In this document: positions 1 to 7,598 of the stretch, in pieces
How the letters are laid out: every line of letters starts with the position of its first letter
Numbering within the stretch: position 1 is the first letter of the stretch
Assembly (NCBI RefSeq): GCF_018531495.1
Contig: NZ_JAHDTI010000016.1
Location: 1-64,000, forward strand
From: Nonomuraea sediminis
Lineage (GTDB): Bacteria > Actinomycetota > Actinomycetes > Streptosporangiales > Streptosporangiaceae
DNA: 64,000 nt
Direction of reading: 5' to 3'
Notes under the pieces: generated by a model
Databases searched by the model: none
The model's input: only the letters and a program-made list of their open reading frames with translations
What the model was told of the DNA's origin: nothing
Position numbers and translations under genes: made by a program

Positions 1-393
1 ATCAAACTCTCCAAAAGATGTTTGAAACCCAGCAATACTTCGCCAAATTAGACGAGGTGTTGCATGAAAATCATGCACTGGCTTTTAACACACTGTTGAG
101 TTCTCAAGAAACGGACGCGTACTCCCCAGAACCGCGAGAGGCGTTCATTTCGTCTTTGTTCTTGTTCCTAAACCTTACCGCCGTCCCGGTCAGTGTCAAA
201 TTGACACCAGCCGGTTCTAGCTGCAGGAATGGGATCCTGCCCCGTCTCCGGAGCAACCCTTCTAACTTACTCCGAACTTCGGAGCCTGTCAAACAGGGCC
301 CCGGACGATCTTCATTGCCCGGACGGGACTGGTGAACTCTATGTACAGCCTCCGCAACCGTCAAATCGGCGGATATGGGGGTATGTACGGTTC
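1..393. other. Left-edge region with no recognised gene, low GC
   Basis: The first 200 bases are much poorer in GC than the rest of the window and show no third-position GC bias. An open frame of 105 codons runs from 18 to 335, but its product resembles nothing I know, its codon use is unlike that of the neighbouring genes, and it has no ribosome binding site, so I do not call it. The stretch may hold an upstream regulatory region or the end of acquired DNA. A 15-bp palindrome lies at 193-207. Confidence 0.4.
193..207. promoter_or_regulatory. 15-bp perfect palindrome upstream of the AI-2E family gene
   Basis: GTGTCAA, one central A, then TTGACAC. The arms match perfectly. The site lies about 185 bp upstream of the permease start in the low-GC leader, so it could bind a dimeric repressor. 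No matching regulator gene is adjacent, so the role is inferred. Confidence 0.25.
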
Positions 394-1458
394 GTGAACG
401 ATCGTCCGGTGCCCAGAGCGCTCATCGTCCTCCTGGGGATCGCCGGCGCGGTGATCGCCCTCTTCGGAATGCGCGAGGTCGCCTCCATCCTCGGTCCCGT
501 CGTCCTCGCTCTGGTCCTGGTCATCGCCGTTTCCCCGGTGCGCAGATGGCTGGAAGGCAAGCAGGCCCCCAAATGGGTGCAGATCGCCGTGCCGTTCACG
601 ATCGTGGTGCTCGTCCTGCTCGGAATGGTGGCCGTGCTGACGCTCGCCGCCACCCAGCTCGCGACGATCCTGCCCGGCTACACCCGGCAGTTCCAGGGCC
701 TGGTCACGCTGGCCCAGCGCTTCGCCATCGAGCACGGCATCAGCAACGACCAGCTCAACAAGGCCATCCAGTCCTTCGATCCGACGAAGGTGATCGGCCT
801 GGCGCAGAGCCTGCTGACCAGCCTGCTCAACGTGCTGTCGAGCCTGTTCCTGATCGTGGTGCTGCTGCTGGCGATGAGCCTCGATGCACCGGCCACCGCC
901 AGGATCATCGCCTCGGGGCACGGCGAGCTGGTGACGGCGCTGAACGACTTCGCGCAGAAGACGCGGCGCTACCTGATCGTCTCCACGGTGTTCGGCCTGA
1001 TCTGCTCGGCGCTGGACGTCGCCGCGCTCTACATCCTCGGAGTCCCGCTGCCCCTGCTCTGGGGTGTCCTGGCGCTCATCACGAACTACATCCCGAACAT
1101 CGGCTTCGTCCTGGGCTTGATCCCGCCCGCGACGCTGGCGCTGCTGGAGGGCGGGCCGAAGCAGATGCTTCTCGTCATCGCCGCCTATGTCGCGATCAAC
1201 GTCGTCATCCAGTCGTTCATCCAGCCGAAGTTCCTCGGCGACGCCGTCGGGCTGTCGACCACGATGACGTTCCTGTCGCTGATCGTGTGGGCGTTCGTGC
1301 TCGGCCCGCTGGGCGCGCTGCTGGCGATCCCGCTGAGCCTGCTCACCCGGGCCATCCTGGTCGACAGCGATCCGAGCGCGACCTGGGCGGCCGCCCTCAT
1401 CTCGGGCGAGCCCCCACGAACGGTACGGCGGGCCGTACCGGAGCCGAAGGGAAAGTGA
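394..1458 (+). CDS. AI-2E family transporter / PerM-like permease
   Basis: This multi-pass inner-membrane protein of 354 residues belongs to the AI-2E/PerM family, whose members export small solutes, often of unknown identity. Hydrophobic segments are visible at about residues 8-25, 27-45, 60-85, 145-170, 205-235, 240-275 and 285-315, and the family hallmark around 'GALLAIPLSLL' is near the C-terminus. I chose the GTG at 394 because it begins right before the first membrane segment and follows a G-rich stretch at 377-381. An upstream in-frame start at 229 would add an unlikely polar tail. The last 62 bp overlap the 3' end of the convergent kinase gene, and the C-terminal tail contains a GTACGGC palindrome encoding VRRAVPE. 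The family call is firm and the substrate is unknown. Confidence 0.85.
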   Translation: MNDRPVPRALIVLLGIAGAVIALFGMREVASILGPVVLALVLVIAVSPVRRWLEGKQAPKWVQIAVPFTIVVLVLLGMVAVLTLAATQLATILPGYTRQFQGLVTLAQRFAIEHGISNDQLNKAIQSFDPTKVIGLAQSLLTSLLNVLSSLFLIVVLLLAMSLDAPATARIIASGHGELVTALNDFAQKTRRYLIVSTVFGLICSALDVAALYILGVPLPLLWGVLALITNYIPNIGFVLGLIPPATLALLEGGPKQMLLVIAAYVAINVVIQSFIQPKFLGDAVGLSTTMTFLSLIVWAFVLGPLGALLAIPLSLLTRAILVDSDPSATWAAALISGEPPRTVRRAVPEPKGK

Positions 1459-2488
1459 CCGTGATCGAGAGGCCGCCCTCCGGGCCCGGGAAGGCGGAGA
1501 CGGTGGCGGCGTGGGCGTCGGCGATGGCCGCGACGATCGAGAGCCCGAGGCCGAGCCCGTCGGCGCCCGCGCGGCGGTCGGCGTCCAGGCGGCGAAATGG
1601 CTGGAAGAGCCCGGCGATCTGGTCGGCGGGGACGGGCGGCCCGCTGTTGACGACGGTGAGCGAGCGGTCGCGGGTGGAGACGCGCACCCAGCCGCCGGGG
1701 ACGTTGTAGCGCCGGGCGTTGTCGACGAGGTTGGTGACGAGGCGTTCGATCAGCGCGGCGTCGCCCGAGACCACGGTGGGGACGAGGTCGGGCGAGTGGC
1801 CGGCCACCTGGGCGGCGATCGCGGCCAGGTCGACGTCGTGCCTGGTCGACAGGCCCTGCTGGCCGCGCGCCAGGGTGAGGAGCGCGTCGATGAGGCGTTC
1901 CTGGTGCCCGCAGGAGGCCAGGAGCCGCTCGAAGGTGGCGCGCATCGTCGTGACGTCGGGATCCGGGTCGGCGAGCGCCACCTCGACCATGGCCTGCTGC
2001 AGCGTGAGCGGGGTGCGCAGCTCGTGCGAGGCGTTGGCGACGAAGCGGCGCTGCGCGGCGAAGGCCGCCTCCAGCCGTCCGAGCAGGTCGTCGAAGGTGT
2101 CGGACAGCTCCTTCAGCTCGTCGTCCGGCCCGGTCGCGGCCAGGCGCCGGTCGAGGCGGTCGGCCGAGATCCTGCGTACGGTCGCCGTCATGCCGGCCAG
2201 CGGCCGCAGCACCCGCCCCGCCATCACCCAGCCGAAGCCGACCGAGGCGCAGGCCATGACGCCCAGCGCGATGGCCGAGCCGGCGAGCAGCCGGTTCAGG
2301 TCGGCCTCGCGCTGGCGGTCCATCCAGGTCTCGGGCACGGTGATCGGCGAGCCGGACAGGTCGGGCGCGGGCGGTGCGGCGGCGGGCAGGTGCGCGGCCA
2401 GCAGGTAGATGAGCGCGACGAGCAGGATCCCGGTCGCCAGGAAGAGGACGCTGTAGACCAGGGTCAGCCGGAATCGGACGGTGCGCAT
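1397..2488 (-). CDS. OmpR-class sensor histidine kinase
   Basis: A membrane sensor kinase of 363 residues. It has a first membrane helix at about residues 8-31, a short extracytoplasmic loop (about 32-68), a second helix (about 70-90), HAMP (about 92-145), a HisKA domain with the phospho-accepting His near 155 in ANASHELRTPLT, and an HATPase domain with N box LVDNARRYN and G box GLGLGLSIV. Its ATG overlaps the stop of the response regulator by one base (TGATG), so the two are translationally coupled. A small secreted protein with a conserved Cys motif is divergently transcribed and is a likely partner or target. The 3' end overlaps the permease gene by 62 bp. The signal sensed is unknown. Confidence 0.9.
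   Translation of the reverse strand: MRTVRFRLTLVYSVLFLATGILLVALIYLLAAHLPAAAPPAPDLSGSPITVPETWMDRQREADLNRLLAGSAIALGVMACASVGFGWVMAGRVLRPLAGMTATVRRISADRLDRRLAATGPDDELKELSDTFDDLLGRLEAAFAAQRRFVANASHELRTPLTLQQAMVEVALADPDPDVTTMRATFERLLASCGHQERLIDALLTLARGQQGLSTRHDVDLAAIAAQVAGHSPDLVPTVVSGDAALIERLVTNLVDNARRYNVPGGWVRVSTRDRSLTVVNSGPPVPADQIAGLFQPFRRLDADRRAGADGLGLGLSIVAAIADAHAATVSAFPGPEGGLSITVTFPSAPVRPAVPFVGARPR
1421..1440. repeat. GTACGGC-core palindrome inside the AI-2E gene tail
   Basis: The arms CGGTACGGC and GCCGTACCG flank a central GG. The element lies in the C-terminal tail of the permease gene and also in the overlapping kinase tail. The same element, with a central AG, occurs at 39073-39094 in a different gene. 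Confidence 0.6.
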
Positions 2489-3141
2489 CAGATCCGGTAT
2501 CCCGCCTGCGGCACGTTCTCGATCAGCGGCGGGTCGCCGAGCTTGCGCCGCAACCGGCTGATCGTGACCTTGACCGTCTGGGTGAACGGGTCCGCGGCCT
2601 CGTCCCAAGCCCGTTCGAGCAGGAGCTCGGCGGAGACGACCGCTCCCCCGGCGGACAGCAGCAGCTCGAGCACGGCGAACTCCTTCGGGCTCAGCGCCAG
2701 CGGCCGCCCGTCGCGGGACGCCTCGCGCCTGGCCGGGTCGAGCCGGAGCCCGCCGCGTTCCAGCACCGGCGGCAGCGCGGGGTGCGACCTCCTGGCCAGC
2801 GCCCGCACGCGCGCCACCAGCTCGGCGAAGGCGAACGGCTTGGGCAGGTAGTCGTCGGCCCCGACACCCAGCCCCTCGACACGGTCCTCGATGGTGCCCG
2901 CCGCGGTGAGCATCAGGACCCTGGCCGGGTTGCCCTCGGAGGCCAGGGCGCGGCAGACGTCGTCGCCGTGGAGGCCGGGCAGGTCGCGGTCGAGCACGAC
3001 GACGTCGTACCGGTTGACGCAGGCGCGGTAGAGCGCGGCCTCGCCGTCCAGCGAGACGTCCACGGCCATGCCCTCGCGGCGCAGCCCGGTCGCCACGGTT
3101 TCGGCGAGCTCCGCGTGGTCCTCCACGATCAGCACCCTCAT
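2488..3141 (-). CDS. OmpR/PhoB family response regulator
   Basis: A cytoplasmic DNA-binding response regulator of 217 residues. It has a receiver domain at residues 1-115 with acidic pocket EDH, phospho-acceptor Asp near 51 (VVVLDRDLPG) and the conserved Lys in LPKPF, then a winged-helix DNA-binding domain at about 125-215 ending in the typical NVPQAGYRI. It is the first gene of a two-gene operon with the kinase downstream. The promoter faces the divergent secreted-protein gene at 3242, and the 100-bp gap contains GTAAC repeats that probably bind this regulator. It is similar in organisation to CutR/TcrA-type systems of actinobacteria. Confidence 0.92.
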   Translation of the reverse strand: MRVLIVEDHAELAETVATGLRREGMAVDVSLDGEAALYRACVNRYDVVVLDRDLPGLHGDDVCRALASEGNPARVLMLTAAGTIEDRVEGLGVGADDYLPKPFAFAELVARVRALARRSHPALPPVLERGGLRLDPARREASRDGRPLALSPKEFAVLELLLSAGGAVVSAELLLERAWDEAADPFTQTVKVTISRLRRKLGDPPLIENVPQAGYRI

Positions 3142-3164
3142 GCCGCCATGGTGACCTTCGCCCG

Positions 3165-3197
3165 GTTACGGGGGCGTAACTGTTCCCGGGCTGTAAC
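3165..3197. promoter_or_regulatory. GTTACG-CGTAAC palindrome and GTAAC direct repeat
   Basis: GTTACG at 3165-3170 and CGTAAC at 3175-3180 form a perfect inverted repeat with a 4-bp spacer. A further GTAAC lies at 3193-3197, 17 bp downstream of the GTAAC at 3176-3180. The site is in the divergent interval between the response regulator and the secreted-protein gene. Paired direct half-sites are how OmpR-type regulators usually bind, so autoregulation and control of both genes is plausible. Confidence 0.5.
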
Positions 3198-3241
3198 CGG
3201 CCGGCCGCTTCCCTGGGGTCAACCGATCCGAGGAGGACATC

Positions 3242-3643
3242 ATGCTCAAGCTCGTCACCGCCCTGCTGGGCGTCGCGGTCGTCACCGGTGGTGGCCTGGC
3301 CGCCACGGCCTCAGGGGATACTCCCGCGTCAGGGGATACCGCGGCGTTCGTCCAGTGCATGCGGTCGCACGGCCTGCCGGACTTTCCCGACGTGACCGTC
3401 TCGGCGACCGGTCAGGTGTCCATCGAGCTGTCGGGGACGCGGGTGGATCCGGTCTCGCGGCAGTACGACGCCGCCGTCCGCGCCTGCGAGCCGCTGCTGC
3501 CCGGCGGGGCGCGCCTGCCCCGCCCGCCCGCCGCCCCTTCCAGGGCCGACATCCCGGGCGTTCCTGGTGTGCCGGGTGTGCCTGGTTGCGAGGCTTGGTG
3601 CCCCGTCGCGCCGACCGCCCCTGGCGCGCCGCGTCCATCCTGA
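3242..3643 (+). CDS. Small secreted protein with FVQCMRSHGLPDFPD motif
   Basis: A protein of 133 residues with a cleavable signal peptide (about residues 1-22, ending near GLAATAS), an extracytoplasmic core holding the motif FVQCMRSHGLPDFPD and a second Cys near the end of the core (AVRACEPLLP), and a low-complexity Pro-rich tail with repeated PGV. The Cys motif is the same as that found twice in the lipoprotein at 8686-9207. In both places the gene sits beside an OmpR-type two-component system. A GAGGAGG ribosome binding site precedes the ATG. The function of the family is unknown. A role as periplasmic sensor, substrate-binding or signal-modulating protein for the adjacent kinase is inference. 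Confidence 0.75.
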   Translation: MLKLVTALLGVAVVTGGGLAATASGDTPASGDTAAFVQCMRSHGLPDFPDVTVSATGQVSIELSGTRVDPVSRQYDAAVRACEPLLPGGARLPRPPAAPSRADIPGVPGVPGVPGCEAWCPVAPTAPGAPRPS

Positions 3644-3790
3644 GGCGCTACGGCAGGCCAGTGTGTCGGCGTGGCTTGCCGCATCCGTCCTGAGGCGGTA
3701 CGGCAGGCCACGGTGTCGGCATGGCCTGCCGCGTCCGTCCTGAGCGGGTACGGCGGGCCACGGTGTCGGCGTGGCTTGCCGTACCGGCCG
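3631..3790. repeat. Three tandem 50-bp hairpin repeats
   Basis: Units begin near 3641, 3691 and 3741 with an exact 50-bp period. The middle unit holds a perfect 10-bp stem, CGGCAGGCCA pairing with TGGCCTGCCG across an 11-base loop, and the outer two carry close variants. The array fills the gap between the convergent secreted-protein and AraC genes. It may act as a bidirectional transcription barrier or RNA-stability element. Confidence 0.8.
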
Positions 3791-3796
3791 ACGAGG

Positions 3797-4831
3797 TCAG
3801 GCGGCGAGGTGGGTCATGGAGACGCCGCTGAGGCGTTTGACGTCGTGGGAGAGGTGGGCCTGGTCGGTGTAGCCGCTGGAGGCGGCGACCTCGGCCAGCG
3901 GGACGCCGGAGCGGGCCAGGCGCAGGGCGCGCTGGAACCTGACGATGCGCTGCAGGGTCTTGGGCGCGTAGCCGAAGCCTGCCAGGGTGCGGCGGTGCAG
4001 CTGGCGCTCGCTGTAGCCGAGGTCCCATGCGACCTCGGCGACCGTGCGCCCGGCCCGCAGCGCCGCCGCGATCGCCGGGGCGGCAGGGTCCGACGGCGGG
4101 GTGTCGCGCAGCCGGGCGAGGACGGCGGCCTTCATCGCCAGCAGCCGCGCGGCACCCACCGCGTCGAGCCCCGGCAATCTCGGCACCCCGAGAAGGGCGG
4201 CCGGCCCGCCTCTGGGACCCTCGGCGGCCAGGGCAGCAGAGCCAGGGGGCGTCCAGGCAGAGACGGCAAGCGCGGACACGCCGGGAGCGACGAGGCCGCC
4301 AGGAGACGCGGCGCCAACAGCAGCGGAGCCATCGGGCGACGCGACGCCAAGAACCGCGTGACCATCGGGCGACGGGAAGCCAGGAGCGGCATGGCCGTCG
4401 GGCGACGTGGCGGCCAGAGCGGCGAGCGGGGCGGGCAGGGCTGTGAACGGTAGGGCGAGGGGGTCGGGTGGCTCGGCGAGAGCCGAGGTCAGGGGCTCCA
4501 GGGCCGCGGGGTCCGTGAGGAGGGGAGTGGTGAGGGCGGCGAGCGCGGTGGCGGGGATGCGCTGGTCGCGGAGCTCGGTGAGGGGGACGCCGAAGACCAG
4601 GCCGGTGGCGCCGGGTTTGAAGCGGATCCCGGTGTAGGTGTCGCCGGCGCGCATCCGCGTGGGCATCGGCCCGGTGTCGGGGCCCGCGACGTGCGGGCCG
4701 TCGGGACCCCAGATCAGGTCGACGCAGCCGTCGGGCACCACGAGGTGGGTGCCGTCGGCCTCGCACACCTGGTGCCACAGGCAGGCGATCCGATCGGCCA
4801 GCGCGGGCTCCGGCGGCCTCTCGGTGTACAC
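3797..4831 (-). CDS. AraC family transcriptional regulator with repeat-expanded linker
   Basis: A regulator of 344 residues. The N-terminal part (about 1-130), with PDGCVDLIW and 'GIRFKPGATGLVFG', is the effector/dimer region seen in many actinobacterial AraC proteins (DUF6597-like). The C-terminal part (about 245-344) is a double HTH with 'VAEVAWDLGYSERQLHRR' and 'LAEVAASSGYTDQAHLSHDVKR'. The linker between them is swollen by four 11-residue repeats of the type SPDGHAVLGVA, matching a 33-bp DNA repeat at 4296-4427. Family members are usually 250-280 residues, so the repeat explains the extra length. It is followed 9 bp upstream by the start side of the toroid-protein gene on the same strand. 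Its ligand is unknown. Confidence 0.85.
   Translation of the reverse strand: MYTERPPEPALADRIACLWHQVCEADGTHLVVPDGCVDLIWGPDGPHVAGPDTGPMPTRMRAGDTYTGIRFKPGATGLVFGVPLTELRDQRIPATALAALTTPLLTDPAALEPLTSALAEPPDPLALPFTALPAPLAALAATSPDGHAAPGFPSPDGHAVLGVASPDGSAAVGAASPGGLVAPGVSALAVSAWTPPGSAALAAEGPRGGPAALLGVPRLPGLDAVGAARLLAMKAAVLARLRDTPPSDPAAPAIAAALRAGRTVAEVAWDLGYSERQLHRRTLAGFGYAPKTLQRIVRFQRALRLARSGVPLAEVAASSGYTDQAHLSHDVKRLSGVSMTHLAA
4296..4427 (-). repeat. Four tandem 33-bp units inside the AraC gene
   Basis: The core CCATCGGGCGAC (plus strand) or its variant recurs at 4296, 4329, 4362 and 4395, exactly 33 bp apart, so the reading frame is kept. The first unit is the most diverged. The units encode the repetitive linker of the regulator and are a likely site of copy-number variation. 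Confidence 0.8.
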
Positions 4832-4840
4832 ATGGCCAGG

Positions 4841-5704
4841 CTATGCTCCGCCACCGACAGAACGCCCGTACGCCCGCAGGGTCTTCAGCCGGAGCACGGT
4901 GACGTACCCGCCCCACTCGTGGGCCACGACAGGCGTCCACATCAGCCAGTTCCCACCCCACCCGCCGTCGGCGGACTGGCCGGCCTCCAGGACGTCGAGG
5001 TGCTGGGAGATCACCTCGGGGGTGAAGAGCGGCAGCCGCAGCGGCGCGGGGGCGTAGTCGAGCGGGAAGTGGGCGTGGCCCGAGGCGGCGGGGTCGAAGG
5101 TGACCGTGGCCAGGATCGCCTCCTTCAACCGGGTGAACTCGGCCAGCGCCCGATCCCGGTCGGGCACCAGGTCGAGGAAGGTCACCACGGCGCGCGCCTC
5201 GTACGGCGTGGTCTCGGTGATGCGGGAGATGGCCGACCAGCAGAACTCGGTGGCCGGGCCGAGCCAGGGGTGCTCGACGCCGTGCTTGTGCAGCAGGCCG
5301 ACCAGCGACGCCGTCGGCACCAGGTTGCCCGGCGGGTCGTCCTCGGTCTCCCACCAGGGTGCCCGCGGCATGTCGCGTACCGAGGGCAGGACGAACGGCA
5401 CGCCGCCGTCCTTGGCCGTGACGGAGGCCAGGTAGTCGCAGGCCGCGGGGACCATGGGGTCGGAGAAGGCGTCGAGCTCGTCCAGGATCCAGAACGCCAC
5501 CTCGACCGGCTCCGGCTGGCTGGCGGCACCGCGCAGGTCGGGTTCGAGCGCGTTGCCGAACCCACCGTCGGCGTTCTGGTAGCCGCGCAGCACGCTGAGC
5601 ACGCGCTCGCGCGATCCGCCCGAGAACAGCGCCTCGAAGCGGAGCCGGTCGATCAGCCTGGCGTTGAGCTGCAGATATGTCGCCGCTCGCGGGAAAACGT
5701 CCAT
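4841..5704 (-). CDS. Alpha/alpha-toroid (terpene cyclase-like fold) protein of unknown function
   Basis: A protein of 287 residues without signal peptide or membrane segment. Two copies of a QW-like motif, QNADGGFG near residue 42 and QSADGGWG near 245, are the signature of alpha/alpha-barrel repeats as in squalene cyclases and prenyltransferases. The protein is less than half the length of a squalene-hopene cyclase, and the DxDD catalytic motif is not seen, so cyclase activity is not supported. Such short toroid proteins are common and uncharacterised in actinobacteria. It is probably in one transcript with the AraC gene that lies just downstream on the same strand. Confidence 0.6.
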   Translation of the reverse strand: MDVFPRAATYLQLNARLIDRLRFEALFSGGSRERVLSVLRGYQNADGGFGNALEPDLRGAASQPEPVEVAFWILDELDAFSDPMVPAACDYLASVTAKDGGVPFVLPSVRDMPRAPWWETEDDPPGNLVPTASLVGLLHKHGVEHPWLGPATEFCWSAISRITETTPYEARAVVTFLDLVPDRDRALAEFTRLKEAILATVTFDPAASGHAHFPLDYAPAPLRLPLFTPEVISQHLDVLEAGQSADGGWGGNWLMWTPVVAHEWGGYVTVLRLKTLRAYGRSVGGGA

Positions 5705-5751
5705 GTGGCGACGCTAGCGGGGACCCGCCCGCCGCCTCTTGTAGGAATCGG

Positions 5752-6948
5752 TCACGGTGTGGCCAGGGCCTCGGTGGGCGACATCCTGGCCGCCCGGACG
5801 GCCGGGTAGAAGCCGGCCAGCCCGCCGATGATCAGCGTGGCCAGGACCCCGCCGACCATCGCCCAGATCGGCACGAGGGACGGCCAGCCCTGGAACGTCG
5901 CGTAGCTCCAGGTCACGCCGATCCCCAGGACCACACCCCCGATCCCGCCGATGGCCGACAGCAGCAGGGACTCGGCCAGGAACTGCAGCCGGATCTGCCC
6001 GCGCGTGGCGCCGAGCGAGCGCCGCAGCCCGATCTCGGCCCGCCGTTCCAGCACCGAGATGACCATGGTGTTGGCCACGCCCACGCCGCCCACCAGCAGC
6101 GCGACCCCGCCGAGCCCGAGCAGCAGCGCGTTCAGCGTGGCGTCGGTGGCCTGCTTGGCGGCCAGCGCGTCCGACGGCCTGGAGACCTGGACCTCGTTGG
6201 GCTTCTCCGGGTTGGCCGTGGCCGCGAGCACGTCGCGGACCGCGGTGACCTGGTCCTCGGCGGCCCTGGTGTAGATCGTGGTCGGATACCCGTCGAAGCC
6301 CAGCCGCGATTCGGCCACCGGCCAGCCGACCAGGGCCGCGCTGTCCAGCTCGGGCGCCAGCGCCACGGGCGCCAGCACGCCCACCACGGTGAACCACTGC
6401 CCGCCGAGCCAGACCCGCTGGTCGGGACCGGCGTGGACGACGCCGAGCCGGTCTGCCGCCTTCGCGCCGAGGACGACGGCCGGGTAGCGGTGGGTGGCCA
6501 CGTTCAGCCAGGCTCCGCCGGCGAGCCCGGCGCTGACGTCGCGCAGCAGGTCGAGCCGGGCGGCCAAGACCGAGATGCTGCCGGACTCCGCGGCCGGGAT
6601 GTGGTCGTTGCGGTACACCTTGGCCGTGGTCTGGCCGGTGGCGGTGACCGCGGTGACGGGCCCGATCTGACCCACCATGCCCTCGGCCTCGGCGGGCAGG
6701 TGGGAGCTGTCGCCGAAGAGCGTCTGGCCGGGTGAGACCTTGAGCAGGTTGGTGCCCAGGGCCTGCAGCTGCCGGTTCAGGTCCTCCTGGCTGGAGGCGG
6801 AGATGCCGACGACGCCGAGCATGGCGGCGATGCCGATGGCGATGCCGAGCGCCGACAGGAACACCCGCAGCGGCCTGGCGCGCAGGCCGCTGCCGCCGAC
6901 GCGGACGACGTCGCGGGGACGCAGGCGGGCAGTGGTGAGCGCCGTCAT
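5752..6948 (-). CDS. MacB/FtsX-type ABC transporter permease
   Basis: An inner-membrane permease of 398 residues. It has an N-terminal membrane helix (about 25-48, LSALGIAIGIAAMLGVVGI), a large extracytoplasmic MacB-PCD domain (about 50-265), and three C-terminal helices forming the FtsX domain (about 275-395) with 'ERRAEIGLRRSLGATRGQI', the family signature. It pairs with the ATPase encoded directly upstream (4-nt overlap). Together with the adaptor upstream of that, it forms a MacAB-like exporter, which in Gram-positive bacteria moves peptides or antibiotics or transmits mechanical force to envelope proteins. It is the last gene of the six-gene operon. Confidence 0.9.
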   Translation of the reverse strand: MTALTTARLRPRDVVRVGGSGLRARPLRVFLSALGIAIGIAAMLGVVGISASSQEDLNRQLQALGTNLLKVSPGQTLFGDSSHLPAEAEGMVGQIGPVTAVTATGQTTAKVYRNDHIPAAESGSISVLAARLDLLRDVSAGLAGGAWLNVATHRYPAVVLGAKAADRLGVVHAGPDQRVWLGGQWFTVVGVLAPVALAPELDSAALVGWPVAESRLGFDGYPTTIYTRAAEDQVTAVRDVLAATANPEKPNEVQVSRPSDALAAKQATDATLNALLLGLGGVALLVGGVGVANTMVISVLERRAEIGLRRSLGATRGQIRLQFLAESLLLSAIGGIGGVVLGIGVTWSYATFQGWPSLVPIWAMVGGVLATLIIGGLAGFYPAVRAARMSPTEALATP

Positions 6949-7598
6949 GTGAGCACCTGCCCGTCGAGCATCTCGACCTGCCGGGGCAGGCCCGCCGCGA
7001 TGTCGCGGTCGTGGGTGATGATGAGCACGGTGGTGCCGGCGGCGTGCAGCCCGCGCAGCAGCTCCATCACGCCGGCGCCGGAGTGGGAGTCCAGGTTGCC
7101 GGTGGGCTCGTCGGCCAGCAGCAGGTCCGGCTCGCCCGCCACGGCGCGGGCGATCGCGACGCGCTGGCGCTCGCCGCCCGACAGCTCGTGCGGGCGGTGG
7201 CCGAGCCGGTGCCCAAGCCCGACCCGTTCCAGCGCGTCCAGCGCCCGCAGTCGCCGCTCGCGCAGCGGGTGGCCGGCGTAGAGCAGGCCGTCGGCCACGT
7301 TGTCCAGCGCCGAGACGCCGGCGGCGAGGTGGAACTGCTGGAAGACGAAGCCGATCGAGCCGGCGCGCAGCGCCGACAGCTGCCGGTCGGTCAGCCCGGC
7401 GACCTCGTGCCCGGCGATCCTGACGGTCCCCGAGGTCGGCCGGTCCAGCGTGCCGATCATGTGGAGCATGGTCGACTTGCCGGATCCCGACGGGCCCACG
7501 ATGGCGACCAGCTCGCCGTACTCGATGCCGATGGAGACGCCGCGCAGGGCCGCGACCTCGCCGTAGTCCTTGCGGACGTCGTGGAGTTCGACGATCAC
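6945..7598 (-). CDS. MacB/LolD-type ABC transporter ATPase
   Basis: An ATPase subunit of 217 residues. Walker A is GPSGSGKST, the Q loop is in 'VFQQFHLAAGVS', the signature is LSGGERQRVAIARA, Walker B is LLLADEPTGNLDS and the switch His is in 'LIITHDRDIA'. The sequence and length fit the MacB/LolD/FtsE group, which works with FtsX-type permeases. It overlaps the permease start by 4 nt, and its own start overlaps the stop of the adaptor gene by 4 nt, so these are translationally coupled. Confidence 0.95.
   Translation of the reverse strand: MIVELHDVRKDYGEVAALRGVSIGIEYGELVAIVGPSGSGKSTMLHMIGTLDRPTSGTVRIAGHEVAGLTDRQLSALRAGSIGFVFQQFHLAAGVSALDNVADGLLYAGHPLRERRLRALDALERVGLGHRLGHRPHELSGGERQRVAIARAVAGEPDLLLADEPTGNLDSHSGAGVMELLRGLHAAGTTVLIITHDRDIAAGLPRQVEMLDGQVLT

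Noticed and set aside
18..335. Open frame of 105 codons at the left edge
   Set aside because: No ribosome binding site, no GC third-position bias and no recognisable protein features.
3631..3790. Possible short CRISPR array
   Set aside because: The units are contiguous with no unique spacers and form internal hairpins. No cas genes are present.
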